Assembly: GCA_951230915.1 (NCBI GenBank) | Contig: OX579635.1 | Location: forward strand, 22,878,001-22,942,000 | Reading direction: 5' to 3' | Source: Antitrichia curtipendula | Taxonomy: Eukaryota > Streptophyta > Bryopsida > Hypnales > Leucodontaceae | DNA: 64,000 nucleotides | Shown here: piece after piece, positions 37,401 through 49,821 of the stretch | How the letters are laid out: each line of letters opens with the position of its first letter | Numbering within the stretch: position 1 is the stretch's first letter | Position numbers and translations under genes: made by a program | The notes under the pieces: generated by a model | Seen by the model: only the letters and a program-made list of their open reading frames with translations | Databases searched by the model: none | What the model was told of the DNA's origin: nothing

Positions 37401-38379
37401 AGATTAAATTTTAGACATATTTTTATTCCTTGTGAAAAATGTCAAATTTTTGAAATGTATATTTTGATGTAGAAATCTAAAGAAGTTTGATCTCTTAAGG
37501 GTTATTTTTTTTACTAGACTCTCAACTCAATTGTTCATGATAAGAAAAAAATTCTGATTATCCTCCGCCGTACAATTAATTTAATTTATGAAGGTTCAAA
37601 GTAAAATAATCTAGACAAATAATTTGTTATTTGATATCTTGATTAATAAAAAGGAATTTGAATTCAATGAATTGCAAAACACAATTCTAACTGAAACGAT
37701 TTACGGTGAAAAAGTGGATTTGGTATAAATGAGAAGATAGTCTTTTTTATATTTAAATTTACATAACATTGTTCACCAAATAATGTAGTCTTTCTTCCCA
37801 TAGAGGAAAGTAGTTCTTGTATCATTAACTTTACCCTAGAGGATACCATGTGGAATCTAACTAAAGATGAATAGACTCTTTCTATAAGTTATTCCAAAAA
37901 AGAAAGACTAGAGTGATTTTTCTTTTTTCCCATTTCACTTGAAGAAGATCTAAAAAGAAAACAAATATTCTCTTGTACTAATGGCAAGTTGCACTTGTCT
38001 CTCATGAAGGACAATTCCCTTCATTTGAGCCTAAATTCATTGGTCGTTCATACACTCATTAAAAATAAATGCCTGGTGTAACCTCTAAGTTTTTGGATGT
38101 ATTTTCGTTAAAAATTATTCCAAATCACCCTTTCTAAAACAATAAAAAATCTTTAATATTTTGAAAGTCTTTGTACATCCAACTATAAGATGTTGTAGTT
38201 AACTTCAAATTTAACCCTTAAAGGAACAACCAAACAAAGAGCGTTTTTTAGAAATATATTGTGTTTGGGCACACAGCTAATACAAATAGAGTTCTCATTT
38301 TTTCTTTTTGATACACACAACATGTGGACGAGAAGCACTTTTAAGGCACAACAATTTTATTTTCTTATTTTCTTAAACA
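34401..38379. other. AT-rich gene-poor stretch
   Basis: No gene seen. A retroelement 3' end lies at 34947-34992 (GCAATGAAATTCCGTTTCAT plus an A-rich tail). From 35.4 to 38.3 kb the sequence is very AT-rich and without supported features. Confidence 0.45.
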
Positions 38380-38620
38380 TATGACCTTCAAGGGTAGTAG
38401 CTAGGACAAACTTGACACAACCATGGCAATCCATGGACCTAATCCCCTTTAGGAACAAATGGAGGGACAAAACCCTCCCCGTACACTAGCACGAAGAGCA
38501 CCCACACGAGCAACGTTAGCCTGGGGAGTTGAACCAAGAACCTCATGGATTCCATCGGAAGTCCCTAGTACCACCATGGTAGTTTTAAGGTCATTTCAGA
38601 CCAAGGTGCAACAATTTGAT
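38380..38620 (-). repeat. tRNA-derived SINE-like repeat
   Basis: The minus strand reads GAAATGACCTTAAAACTACC, then GAGGTTCTTGGTTCAACTCC with a box B at 38525-38535, then about 150 bp of non-coding DNA. It is related to 32870-32965 by motif order and sequence. Confidence 0.35.
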
Positions 38621-39721
38621 AACACTTGACTACACACGGACGTAATTGCAAAGAAAATTATTGTACACATTGGAGAGCTCAATATTCATGGATTGGAAGA
38701 TTATGAGCTTTGCCCAAGACATTTTTATCATTCAGTTTTGACGGGCAGCTTGCAGAACAGCAAAAGCACAGAGTATGTCCTCTTTGCAGACATTGAGGCT
38801 GTGTTGAAAAGAAAAGAAAGGAATTGTACACTACACATTGAAGATGCTTCTGAGTTGAATTCTATAATTTTTTTTCTTTGAATTGAGTTGCGTCCATACC
38901 ACGACACGACACCGTGACGTTTCTCTAGCTTGAGAGGCTAAGGCAATTTGCAATTCTCTGTCACTGTTTGGAAATTGAAAAAGGTTAGCAAGGGCCACAA
39001 AAGAAACGATGTATCGCTTTCAACCACTATGTGTACGTGCACATCGAGGTCTGCTTACATTTGGATGTTCTTGCAATATGCATTTTGATGTTGGTTGCAT
39101 TTCAATGGAAAACAGAATCTATGGAGCCGGAGCTTGCTGATTGGAAAGGGGGACGGTCTGGGATTGATGGAGGATTCGTGTCGTCAATTGGGTTCGCTTG
39201 ATTATTCATGTTCCTGAATTGCAAGAGGATCTTGTGTGGAGACCATCGCATTTTCGTTCTTCACTCCCCGAATCCAAAATGCCAAAGGTAGTTGTCATCA
39301 TAACGACAGAGCACTTGTGTTTGGAAACTTTTGTGTGCACTTTCAGAGTGTTTCTTATGGAACGTTTTGTGTATTTTTGTGCGGCCAGGCTGCTTAATTG
39401 GGGACATTACACCGTATACCTGGATGTGGTAACAGTGGAAGGCCAAAGCTTTTGCATCACCGCTCATATCATTCTCCTGGATATTACAGTATGTTAATAA
39501 CTGTAGAAAAGGAGACATTCTGAATGCGGAGCCTACGATTCCATATGTTGAATCCACAACGCTTGTTGGTCTGTTGCGTCTGCTAAGCAAGACGTTTACT
39601 TCAGGTGAAAATCAAGTGCTTTTGTTATCCGTTTTTCACGACAATTTGAATCTCTGTCCCAAAACGGTTGTGGGACATGCCTAGTTACTGTTTTTTTCCG
39701 ACTACTAATGAGTGTTGATTT

Positions 39722-40050
39722 CCAGGATTCGGCGAGATGTTGGACAAGAAGTCAGCTGGCCATCCGTTTGAGAATGTTTCCGTGTTTTTGCCCCCTAACA
39801 CTTGACCTGGACTCCACCCTATACCTGATGAGTGGTCTACCATGATTTTGCTCTGTCATCACATCCTGCAGGTGGAACCTGGTTCGGTTTTTCGAACCGG
39901 AGGTGTTTTTTGGTGCTCTAGTTGCGATTTGTTGTAACCTCATGAATCGTTTGTGTCTGCACGTTTTGAAGGATGTTGTTACAGTATGCTTTTTGGGAGT
40001 GGAAATATTGTGTTGTGGGTGGATTATGAGTTCACTCTTTTACCTAACTT
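39722..40050 (+). repeat. Dispersed repeat, copy 1
   Basis: Shares most of its length with 51265-51815, including CCTGATGAGTGGTCTACCAT and GCATCCTGCAGGTGGAAC-like blocks. Both copies keep an open segment encoding LHVLKDVVT.CFLGVEILCC, so it may derive from a transposon protein. The family is not identified. Confidence 0.6.
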
Positions 40051-40056
40051 GTAGCC

Positions 40057-40182
40057 AGTATAAACCTTGGGGTTGTAAATTTTACCTTTATGTAAAGCAT
40101 TAGTAGTATCTAATTCATCAAATAGATTGTTTAAATCTATAATTTAAGGTATAGATATTGTGAACTATCAGTGTAGTGCACC
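40057..40182 (+). repeat. Copy of the 22912-23072 foldback arm
   Basis: CAGTATAAACCTTGG, AAAGCATTAGTA and ATAATTTAAGGTATAGATAT are shared in the same order with 22947-23072. It abuts the 39722-40050 repeat on the left and the foldback element at 40189 on the right. Confidence 0.6.
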
Positions 40183-40188
40183 AACAAC

Positions 40189-40479
40189 GCTAGCATGTGA
40201 GCCTAGAAATGCGAACCTATGAGCCTTGAGCCAAGTGTAAGTAGGTACTCTACAACTATTGAAGGTTTCTATAACATACATTTTTATAATATAAATATCT
40301 TATAACATAGACACCTATAATATAAACATCCTATAACCATAGAAGGTGCTTATAATATAGGTACCTACAACATAGACACCTATAATATAGGCACTTATAA
40401 TATGTATCATAGGTAGCTATGACATAGGAACCTAGCCTTCTAGACTCATGGGCTCAAGATCCTAGGCTCACATACTAGC
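40189..40479. mobile_element. Foldback element with ATATTATAGG-type internal repeats
   Basis: The ends GCTAGCATGTGAGCCTAG and, inverted, GCTAGTATGTGAGCCTAG match at 17 of 18 positions. The interior is a degenerate array of CACCTATAATATAGG-like units. Confidence 0.5.
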
Positions 40480-40559
40480 AACCATGATATTAAGAAACTC
40501 TAAACCTCAAAGTATGACAAATTAGCAAAATTGACTTTTAAATATAAAATGTTTTTTTT

Positions 40560-43500
40560 TAATAAAGTTTCTAAAAGATGAAATATGTGATAAAAATCAA
40601 GTTAGCCATCTCCAATAAAAGTTTCAAATTCATCAGGTTCTACTTTCAAAAGTTATAGTGAAAAACAACTCCGTCACTTTGAATGTGATGCAAAATAGGA
40701 TTGGTCTTTCTTGCAATCACCCAATTCATGGAAGGTTTCCATTATATATATATACACACACACCTATAAAATAGGTGTCTAGATCCCTAGCAATACACTA
40801 GTAATTTTTTGATGGTTTATTGTGCATTGAAAAAATTTTAAACTTGAAATCCAGTGGCAAAAGCTTAAAGACAAACACTTGGAATATGTATAATTTTTTT
40901 TCAAGAACTTTGAAATCTCAAATTTCAAGATAATAACATTTGTAGTTAGAATTTTTTTATTTTTATTAAAATTGTTCAGTAAGACTAATAGAATTTTGAT
41001 TCCTCTTGGAAGGATATTTTTCATTTAAAATAGTTTTTTTTCTACAATACCATTTTAAATATAAAAAGATTTACCTAAAAAGATGAGACCTTAGGCCAAT
41101 TTACTTTGCTAAAAATGATTCAATTTTTGAACCAACAAGTGTGTTCTTTATTTCTTGTTTAATCTTGAAAGTCATTCACCGACCACTTTGGGGTCTCAAA
41201 GTCCTTCCAAGATTAACCCCTCCAAAGTTCATATTTAAAATGATGATGAAAGTGCTTCAAGGCCACGTTTTATTCAAATAAAATTTCATTCATCACAAAT
41301 AATGTAGCTAAATTGTTTAAAAACAATCTTCTTCTCTCATCAATCTAATGAAATTCAGGTAAATAACGTAACTGTAAGATTAAAAAAAAAATACAAGTGC
41401 AATTTGTTATTTTGTTTTTGAATTTTTTGGAGCAAATTGAAAGGCAATTCAATTTCATCCCCCCAAAATAGAGTCGGTATTGCACAAGCAAGATAGATGC
41501 ATAGGACCCCTAGTACAACCCTATCCAATCTCCATTGTAATTGTCCAAGTTAGCCCTAGGCCACTTAATTTCCATTCCATCCCTATCCCCAACCAAAGTA
41601 TCTTTCTTCATTTGTCATTTAAACTTTCTAAAAAGGAGTTGTGAAAAAGGATGAAATAAAATAAAATAAATAAATGGTACATTTTTGAAATAGAATGCTC
41701 TAATGGGAGCTTTACTGCAACAATTGGGATTAAAATAGGAGGTCTATAAAGCAACAAGGCTCAAAAGTGTTCTCAAGCACATAAGTATGTATTGCATTTG
41801 TGAATATATCAACAACACACATATATGAGGGGGTGAATATTTTTAGTGCTCCAAGTGATTCCAACTTCAAAATTCATAGCTAACTCCATGGAGGTTCAAA
41901 AAAATGAGACAACTCACAACTTGGAATAGTTACCAATTCTATTTGTCTTTTTGAAAGAAATTTACTAAAAATATGTATATTTCTAAAAGTCGTACTTGCC
42001 CAAATTATGAATCAGATGGTAAATGGTCACTTTATGAACCTCCCAACTTATGATTTCTTCGACGCCTTTTGATTCCACCAATCTTCTTAGCACTAGCATC
42101 TAAGATAGGAAACCTATTATGGATCGACCATGTATTCATTTTATATATGTACACTTATTGGAATCACAACTTTTTTAGTGGAAGAACCACAAACTAGGGA
42201 TCATTCTATAAATATTTTTGTTAATTCATTTTTGTAAAAAAATATGATACATTTTAGAGCAAAAAGGAATCAAAGTAAAATCACATAGTCTCTCATTGTA
42301 CATCCTAAGGTGTTTATGTGGATCCTACATATTTTTAAAATTGGTTTAGAATCTAGGGTTGAGAATGGGTTATACAACCTAGGTAGATAGTAGATTTGAG
42401 GCGGAGAACAGTTGTGTGTGTATAACTCTAGAAGGACGTTGAAGACCTATTTGTTTGATGAATTTCCTTAATCATTGTAGGAAGAAAGAATGCACCTATT
42501 GGTCCAATAATTGGAGTAGTTTGGTGACTACTTTGATCATGGGGGCTACATTCTTCAAGCTTTAACACTATCCCCTTGGCATGGACTCAAAATATCTTAT
42601 GGATGAGTTCTATTGAAACTACATGATGGAAAAAATATTTTTTCTTCCAATTTATTTAAATGGAGGGTACTTAAGTACATTTTAAGTGAATGGTATTGTA
42701 AAGCATCTCCTTATGATCTTATTGATTTTTCTAAAGAAGATGCTTCATCCACAAATCACCCTTGTAGTGTATTTGGGCCATTTTCTTGCTATTTGTTCTT
42801 GATGTGAATTTTAGCCATAAAAGAGGTGTTTTTTGAGTTTGAATCCAACTAATGAAATGACACTTATCGAGTGCACTTTCTACTCCAGTTTGGAATTTTG
42901 AAAAAATTTCAAACTTTAATATTTTATAGCAATATAAACTTTAAACCTACGACCATATTTTTGAATTTTCTAATTATAGAATGACATTCAATATAACTTT
43001 GGTTAATACCATGATGTTATACATTGTATTGTTCATCTATAGTGATATTTTGTATATTTTGTACTTGATATGAATTTTCTTCATTTTTTTCTTTAAGAAA
43101 TTTACACTAATTTCAAATATTTCCAAAAAAGGTTGAAAATTTTACAACTTGTTGCACATATGACACACGTGATTTCAGCTTTGAAAAATAAATAGTTTTT
43201 TTTTCATTCACATCCAGTTGGAAAATGGAAGCAAACAAAGTAATAGACAATGTGGCTAAAATTCAGTAGACATGGACTCGTCCTTACATGGTTAGAGCAT
43301 TTGCAATGCACTTGGGAACCCGAACAATATTAGCTTTGTGTTGGGCCAAGCTAATTCCTAATTAAAGATGTACTCCTATGCAATCCTTATTGAAAACTCC
43401 AGATACTTCTACAACTTTGGTATGTGACTCCTCAGGATTGGCAAATTTGCAAGATGTGAAGGGTCCATAGCTCACTCACAGTAGAAATAATCATTATTGT

Positions 43501-43900
43501 CAACCCTTTTCCACATTGTTCTACATATCAATCAATTCAACATTTTCTTGTTTCAAAGAAAAGTTTTTTTTTAATGTAGATTATTTTCTTTCTTTCTTTT
43601 TATAATGTCCACTAGACGTTGGGATTGTCGGCTTTGCATTGGGTTAATTTTTCCAAAGAATAAACCGGCACTTCCATGGCCTTGCCATTTGGCAGTACAG
43701 GGCTTGTATGCCATGTACACATTGCGAATATTCTTAAGGTTTAAGTAGTGTTGTAAAGGCTGGCATACCACCACCTCCACATGAATTTTTTTTTGAATTC
43801 CTTGCAAGCATTGTACTGGAAATCCCTTCCAAAGAAACATAGAAATGATACAAATTGTTGTTAACAAGGAATGTGACTCTCACATGGAAATGTGAAATAA
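40560..43900. other. AT-rich gene-poor stretch
   Basis: No gene seen. The segment 42487-42560 is a diverged copy of part of the last intron of the B3 gene (20036-20105), sharing TTGGTCCAATA and TTTGGTGACTAC. Confidence 0.4.
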
Positions 43901-43910
43901 GGAACTTTAA

Positions 43911-44878
43911 CCCTAGACCGCCCAAGAGGACAAAAAGTGTCCTCACGTAGTTTTAAGTTAAATTCAAATTACTGTAACTTTTGCATCCAATGTCCAAATT
44001 CAATAAAACTTGTTGGGAAAGTTGCGCCTTTTCTTCTAGTTTGTGTGGTAAAATTTTCAGATAAATACAAAAGGTAATGATTTTTTGGAAGCCAATCAAA
44101 GTTCACAGGCTCAATTTGATTCACCAAAGTGCACTTCATGGCTGCAACTTCGGGGTCTTGTATCTCCTTCATCCAATGTTCGATTTCAATAAAATTTGTT
44201 GGGTTGTGTTTCCCTTGAATTCTAGTTATTGTGGTGAAATTTTCATGTCAATCCAAGTTGTTTTGAATGTTTGGGAGCAATTCAAAATTCAAAATCCCGC
44301 CATTTATGGACTATAGTGAACTTCGGCGGCTTGTATCTTCTTCATAAAGTATCCGTATTCAATAATTGTTTTTGTAAAAGTTGCGCATACTAGTCTAGTT
44401 TGTGTGGCTAAATTTTCATATCAATCCAACAATTTATAAATGACTGAGAAGCATTTTAGTAGAAGGAGGTTCAGCCCTAGATGTGTTTTTTGCAACTTTT
44501 CTTGCCTATTTTTGACATTTGCAAACCATTTTGAAAACACATTGAGTCAATTGAATGATATTTTTTTTCATCAATGTGTTTGTATCCTGGTTTTGAATCA
44601 CTTTGTAGTTTAAAGTTTTTTCATTTGATTAGGTTTAGAAATCAAATTTGGCCTCTAAATGTGTTTTTAGGAAAATTTCAGCATTTTTTTTCAACACTAA
44701 AACATTATAATCTTGCAATCTACACGGTCAAATGACTTCCAATTTGATCCATGACATCTACAACATGTGTACTACATGATTGTACGGTTAAGATCTTTAT
44801 TACTTAGTCACATTTGGATTTATAGCACTTCAAAAGTTAGGATGTTTTTTACCCAAATTGGCCATGGGCGGTCTAGGA
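43911..44878. mobile_element. Non-autonomous piggyBac element
   Basis: The 968-bp segment is flanked on both sides by TTAA (43907-43910 and 44879-44882). Its inverted ends are CCCTAGACCGCCCA and, inverted from the right, TCCTAGACCGCCCA (13 of 14). TTAA target sites and C-rich ends are the hallmark of piggyBac. The interior has three diverged repeats of about 165-190 bp (ATTCAATAA...GTTG and TTTGTGTGG.TAAATTTTCA) and no transposase. Ends resemble that of the larger element at 54400 (CCCCTGAGCGCC). Confidence 0.8.
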
Positions 44879-44882
44879 TTAA

Positions 44883-46028
44883 GGGAATTTTAAGGAGAAA
44901 ATTTGTACATTTTTGAGTGTTATGTGAAGATGTCCCCACTTCAAAATCGACTCAATTTTTGAAATTAAATATTCTAGAATGTAGATTTATGCCTCTAAAA
45001 TATTATTTTAATGTAGATTTTGGAAGCTAAAATATGACAAAAATATAGATTTTGAATTTCCATCCTTACTGATTTGTACATTTCAAAATTGTTAGTACAG
45101 ACCAATTTCTAGGTTTCAAGAGTTTTAAATATTAGTAATATATAGATTTCATTTATTTAAACATTTTTATTACAATTTCACGTATTGTAAAATTTCTAAG
45201 ATTTCTAAAGTGTACCAATTGTATAAATGTTAGATTTCTGTAAAAGAAATACATTGACTTGAAGGTGAGCAACTTGCAAGTCTGATGTGTTCAACTTCAC
45301 GGTACCCTTGACAATTGATATGGGACAATTCTCATCTTCTAAAACCTACCAAATACTAGCTGGAAACAACATAGAAATGTAAGATGTGTGAATGTGTTGC
45401 AAAGACTACCAATTTGGCTTGCACACCGGGGATTTGGGGAAAATTTATGAAAATCCTTGCAAAGAAATTTCACAATTTTCTTTTGTATAGAAATTCTTTG
45501 AAGATCACTCCATGATGACATAAGAACACAAGAAAACATAAAAACTAGGAAAAACTTGCAGGAAAAAAAATACAAAATCGTCGGGAATCCCAAAAGAGTC
45601 CGCTATATTTTAATGGTGCAAAAATCATTTATTTATTTATAATAAAATGTAACAGAATTTTATGGCAGAGGGAACCAATGAAAATCTGCAGGCCATAAGT
45701 GGCTTAGCAGGAGAGAACAAAACCAGTAGCCAAAAAATGATGTATTGAATCTCCTATCCTACTCCTGTAGGTTCCAAAAAGGTTGCGTATACCATTCACT
45801 GCCATAGTGCAAGCGCCTTCACCGTCACCTTGATAACCTTGACAATTAATGACGATGAAATGGTTTTCCAAAAACAGAATTCTCGAGAAAACATCTAAAA
45901 AGCAACACAACTAAGACGAAGATGACCAAAATACCAGTGCCTATTGCTACACCCTTCAAATTCAATAAGCCTAGTAGTGGCTTTATAATAGTCGCCAGTC
46001 TCAGTTTACTCAGTATCTTCGTAATGTC
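44883..46028. other. Intergenic stretch with a retroelement 3' end
   Basis: A diverged minus-strand retroelement end lies at 45636-45720. Nothing else is recognisable. Confidence 0.4.
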
Positions 46029-46859
46029 TCAGATCCGATACAAAGATGTTCCAAGACCCTTCACTCCCATCGCCTTCACTGCCCCCAAAACAATATTAGT
46101 AACCTTCACAAGGGCACAAACCCCTTGTACGTTACTTAATAATAGAAACACACTAAGGAGAGTAGCACAAATTGTTTTCCAGCCAATCGCATCAATTAGC
46201 AATGAAGGTTTAGGCAAATGTTTCCGAGCCTTTATCATCTTCTCCTTGAACGCTGCAGTAGTACCCTCAAGTTTGGCAAACGCGTGAAGCATTGCATACA
46301 CACAGTCGTATACATACTTCCAACAATTGTTGTTCCACAAGGAGTAGAATAGAGTTCGATTTTTTGTCAGAAGGTCGAGTAAATCTTGCATCAGAATCTC
46401 TTTACAGCCTTCCAGATTGACTTCATGCACCTTCTCCGTGCGGGCTTGATATAATCTCATTTTGTTGAAGATTTCCACTGTAACCCATCCAACTCGCTTA
46501 GATTTCTCTGTTCCTTCTGTTGGAGGTTTCGCTTCATCTTCCCATTTACCCTTCTCGACCATGATCTGGATGGGATCCTCATGCGCTGGGGCCGGAAGGT
46601 AGAGTGTCAGCACCAAAAAGTGATGATAAAAACGAGGATTATTTCTCGTCGGCGTTTTGTAATGCGATACTTTGGAAACAGTGACTAACAATTCTTTGTA
46701 TATGATGACCTCGTTACTGATCTCATACTCTCCAGTTTTGACGCAAGATTCACTTACAAAATCGGAATTTGAAGACTTGCATGAGCTACTCCAGATCAAG
46801 AAACTAGTGATACAACGCTCAGCAGTCTTGCCACCACCACGGGAGCCGGGCTTCCTCAT
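46029..46859 (-). CDS. Possible LRAT/NlpC-P60-like membrane protein, intronless
   Basis: An uninterrupted 276-codon frame has a good start context (A at -3) and a TATA-like box (46946-46952) upstream. The core contains H79-H80 in YHHFLVLTLY and C179 in WNNNCWKYVYDC. In LRAT and PLAAT enzymes a catalytic His precedes an N-C box by about 90-100 residues, and here the gap is 99-100. A hydrophobic segment near residues 225-262 could anchor the C-terminus, as in PLAAT proteins. A charged insert (KWEDEAKPPTEGTEKSKR) separates the two motifs. If the reading is right, the protein would be a thiol acyltransferase or hydrolase at a membrane. The family's conserved Glu/Phe after NC is absent (NCWKY), so this stays tentative; the alternative is a lineage-specific protein of unknown function. 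Confidence 0.5.
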   Translation of the reverse strand: MRKPGSRGGGKTAERCITSFLIWSSSCKSSNSDFVSESCVKTGEYEISNEVIIYKELLVTVSKVSHYKTPTRNNPRFYHHFLVLTLYLPAPAHEDPIQIMVEKGKWEDEAKPPTEGTEKSKRVGWVTVEIFNKMRLYQARTEKVHEVNLEGCKEILMQDLLDLLTKNRTLFYSLWNNNCWKYVYDCVYAMLHAFAKLEGTTAAFKEKMIKARKHLPKPSLLIDAIGWKTICATLLSVFLLLSNVQGVCALVKVTNIVLGAVKAMGVKGLGTSLYRI

Positions 46860-46945
46860 TCTGAAACCCTTTCACGAACCAGCTAGCCTTGATCCAAAAC
46901 AGAACAACTGCAAAACAAGCCAGACATACATACACAAAGGAATCA

Positions 46946-46952
46946 ATTTATA
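46946..46952 (-). promoter_or_regulatory. TATA-like box of the 46029-46859 gene
   Basis: TATAAAT on the minus strand, about 87 nt upstream of the start codon. Confidence 0.4.
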
Positions 46953-46980
46953 TTGCCAGTTTTCCAGGCCCGGCTCCTAA

Positions 46981-48042
46981 AATGTCAATGTCGTTAAACT
47001 GGCGGAATTTCACGACTTTGGCGCGGTTCAGGCTGTGCGGACTGAAACTGAAATCTATACTAGTCCTAGATTTTAGCCTAACAATAGATCCATGTAAAGC
47101 TATGTCTCACAATTTTTGCTATGGGTAGAAAACATTGCCAATCTGACATTCTAATTGTTTGATCATGCATTTCCTATCTCAGTCTACAAAGTTGTTCAAA
47201 ATCTCCCAGGCCTACATTGTACTGCAGAAGTTTCGTCGTGAAAGGAAAATTGAGTAGGTTGTGATTGACGATGCAAGGTTAATGTAAACCAGTGGTCAGG
47301 TACTCCACTACAAGTAAGCATGCAAGCTTGCTAGAACTTGTATATACGTATCGTACCGACACGACAGGAAAGAAACTGACCCTGCTAGCTAGAAAACATG
47401 CCATGCAATTAAGAATAAGCACTGGTCATGACGAACCTAATCGAGATTTTGGAGAATATATAAACACCGCAGGCTAGGAACATACCAGAATCCAGAAGGA
47501 AGACGAGGAAGCACAAGCCGATATACTCCGATCCCTTCCACGTCGATCCAAAAATGCAAGGCAGTAGTGCGCGTATAGGTGACTGGGAGGATCATCTGAA
47601 GCCGCTGCCTACACCCGTTGTGGTCTTATGAGGCAGGAGAGATTTCGCCTGTACAAACATATGGTGAGTTGTGATAAATATTAGCTCATTCAAAGCTTGG
47701 TGCCTGCGAGAAGTTAATGTTTGGTTGTGCATTGCCGCTGTCTAGGTGCAGTTGTGGCATCACATTTCTGAACTGTTTCAGACGGATGTTTCACTAGCAC
47801 AATCTCGATTTGCCACCTTCACTTTCCCAGACAGATACAATCAAACACACACAAACACGTCTCGCTAAACAATTCCGGTGCAGAAAAAAGAAACAAACAC
47901 ACACGCGCGCAAGACGCCTAAACGCGCTGCACAAAACTGCGATGAGGGAGACGATGGGAGGAGCGCACTCACAGAACGTGCCGCAGCCGGAGGAGAAGCA
48001 CACCCTGGTCGTAGAATGACGTAGATAAGCTCACTCCGCTAG
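46981..48042. other. Intergenic region with an isolated plus-strand TATA box
   Basis: TATATAAAC at about 47458-47466 is followed about 90 nt later by a 25-codon ORF (47553-47630, starting MQGSSARIGDW). There is no further support for a gene, and the long-TIR transposon begins 0.4 kb downstream. Confidence 0.3.
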
Positions 48043-49670
48043 GCGAGACGTTAAGTACCCCCCACGAGCAAAAAGGGAGGGCCTGCAGTGGGGCCTGCAA
48101 TGGGGCCCTGGCTGTCCCGTTTCAACCGCGAGACTGGCTTGGACCGGATTCCGTTCTTCCTTCCCTCCGTCACTTCTTTGAACTTCCGTCCCTGCCGAGC
48201 CCTCCGTCCTCCCTTCCTGCCGAGTATTACGGACTGCCTCCCGTTCCTTCCCTTAGGCTTTGTCCTTCAACCTCTCGCTTCCCACTCCAAATCTTTGCTC
48301 AGGGATTCGAAAGGTTTTGGGAAGACTAACAATGTGTTCTCTCGATTTTTCTGGAAATCAAAGCAGGCCTTTGCCAACTTCATTACAATTTTCCAAGACC
48401 TCATGATGGCTTTGTTTGAGACTGCCAAAAAGAAAGGTCCTACTAATACTGTCAACAAGAAGACTAATTTCTTTGAGCGTTCAGTGAAGGCTTGTATGGT
48501 GCTTGAGGTTTTGGTCTTGGCCATCGTAGTCTTCAAAAGGTCACCTCAATTTAAGAGGGTTTGATGTGTCTGCTACGCACGGAGTGCAAGCTCGAGTTAT
48601 CTTGCTCGAAAGTTGATTTGGAATCTTTACTCGCAGTTTTGAAAGTATGTCGCCAGATTGTCATAATATGTCTGCTTCATTGGTGAAGCAAAGGAAACAG
48701 TGCTCCAAGTGAAGTACACCAACGCATGAGAGATATTGGCCGATGCATTCCAGCCTCAATAATTGAAAACAAGCCCTCGTGAAAAAAATCTTGCTTCGGT
48801 ACACCAACCACATGGTGCAGGAAGTAGCAAACATAAGTTACGAATAAACCGTGTTAGACTGTATCTTATGCGTGTCCATAGCAGTTTGCGTCATGCCTGG
48901 GACTCGTTGTGTCAGACTTACTAGAACACTCTCCGCCCTTTCAGCAAGCAGTGCCCTCCTTTCTACGTCCCCACCAAAGTGTTTCATTTTACTCCAAGAA
49001 AGTCTTGCAATCAAGCTTGGAATCGTATGGTGATATCTCTGCCGTCGTCTTTCTCTGGCTTCTTCGACGCCATCTGACAATTGTAGTTTGCTCACTCCTT
49101 AGCAAACGTGCCACACGAAGATTGGGAAGAAATTGGAGACAAGATGGAAGATCCCTTTGATTTCCCTCACTTTCCAAATGAGCTTTTACCTGACAATGAA
49201 GCTGACGATCAACTGGATTCAGTTTTGTTGTAGTGGGGGACGTTGCTTCCTCCCTTCCCATAAAGAGATTACATTCAGGTTTGGGGAAAGTCCTCTTGTA
49301 ATTCGCTGTATGAATGTGCCGCCACTCACGGATTGAATGCGGAGCAGCGAGGGAAGGGAAAGAAGAAGGTTCACCAGGAAACTGCCCCAACTATTGTTCG
49401 CAAACCGAAGAAAAAACGTCGAGTAAGACTTCGTTTAGATAGTCTGGAGCGTAAAGACGGGGATGCAGCTCGAGACGTGGGACAATCAATTCTGAAAGGG
49501 AGGACGAAGGGCTCGGCAGGGACGGAAGTTCAAAGAAGCGACGGAGCGACGGAGGGGACGGAGGGGAGGAACGGGACCCGGGCCAGGCCAGTCTCGCAGC
49601 TGAAAGGAGACAGCCAGGGCCCCACTGCAGGCCCCCCCTTTTTGCTCGTGGGGGGTACTTAACGTCTCGC
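48043..49670. mobile_element. Long-TIR transposon, MULE-like
   Basis: About 170-bp inverted arms (48043-48215 and 49497-49670) begin GCGAGACGTTAAGTACCCCC and are over 85% alike by eye. The 1628-bp element holds two ORFs, 48088-48564 and 49333-49662; each runs partly into an arm, and neither shows a transposase motif. Long arms suggest a Mutator-like non-autonomous element, possibly with captured gene pieces. No clean target-site duplication is visible. Confidence 0.65.
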
Positions 49671-49821
49671 TGGAGGCTAGCGCCAACGAAACTATAGTGG
49701 CCTGGCCAGATGGCGGATTGTCACTCGTTTCCAGTTCTAACTTGCCGTGTGGCAAAGCCAGAGGCCCTACGCGCGTACGTTCCACCACGTCTTGCCACGA
49801 CCAGTCACGCTCTGCTCAACG

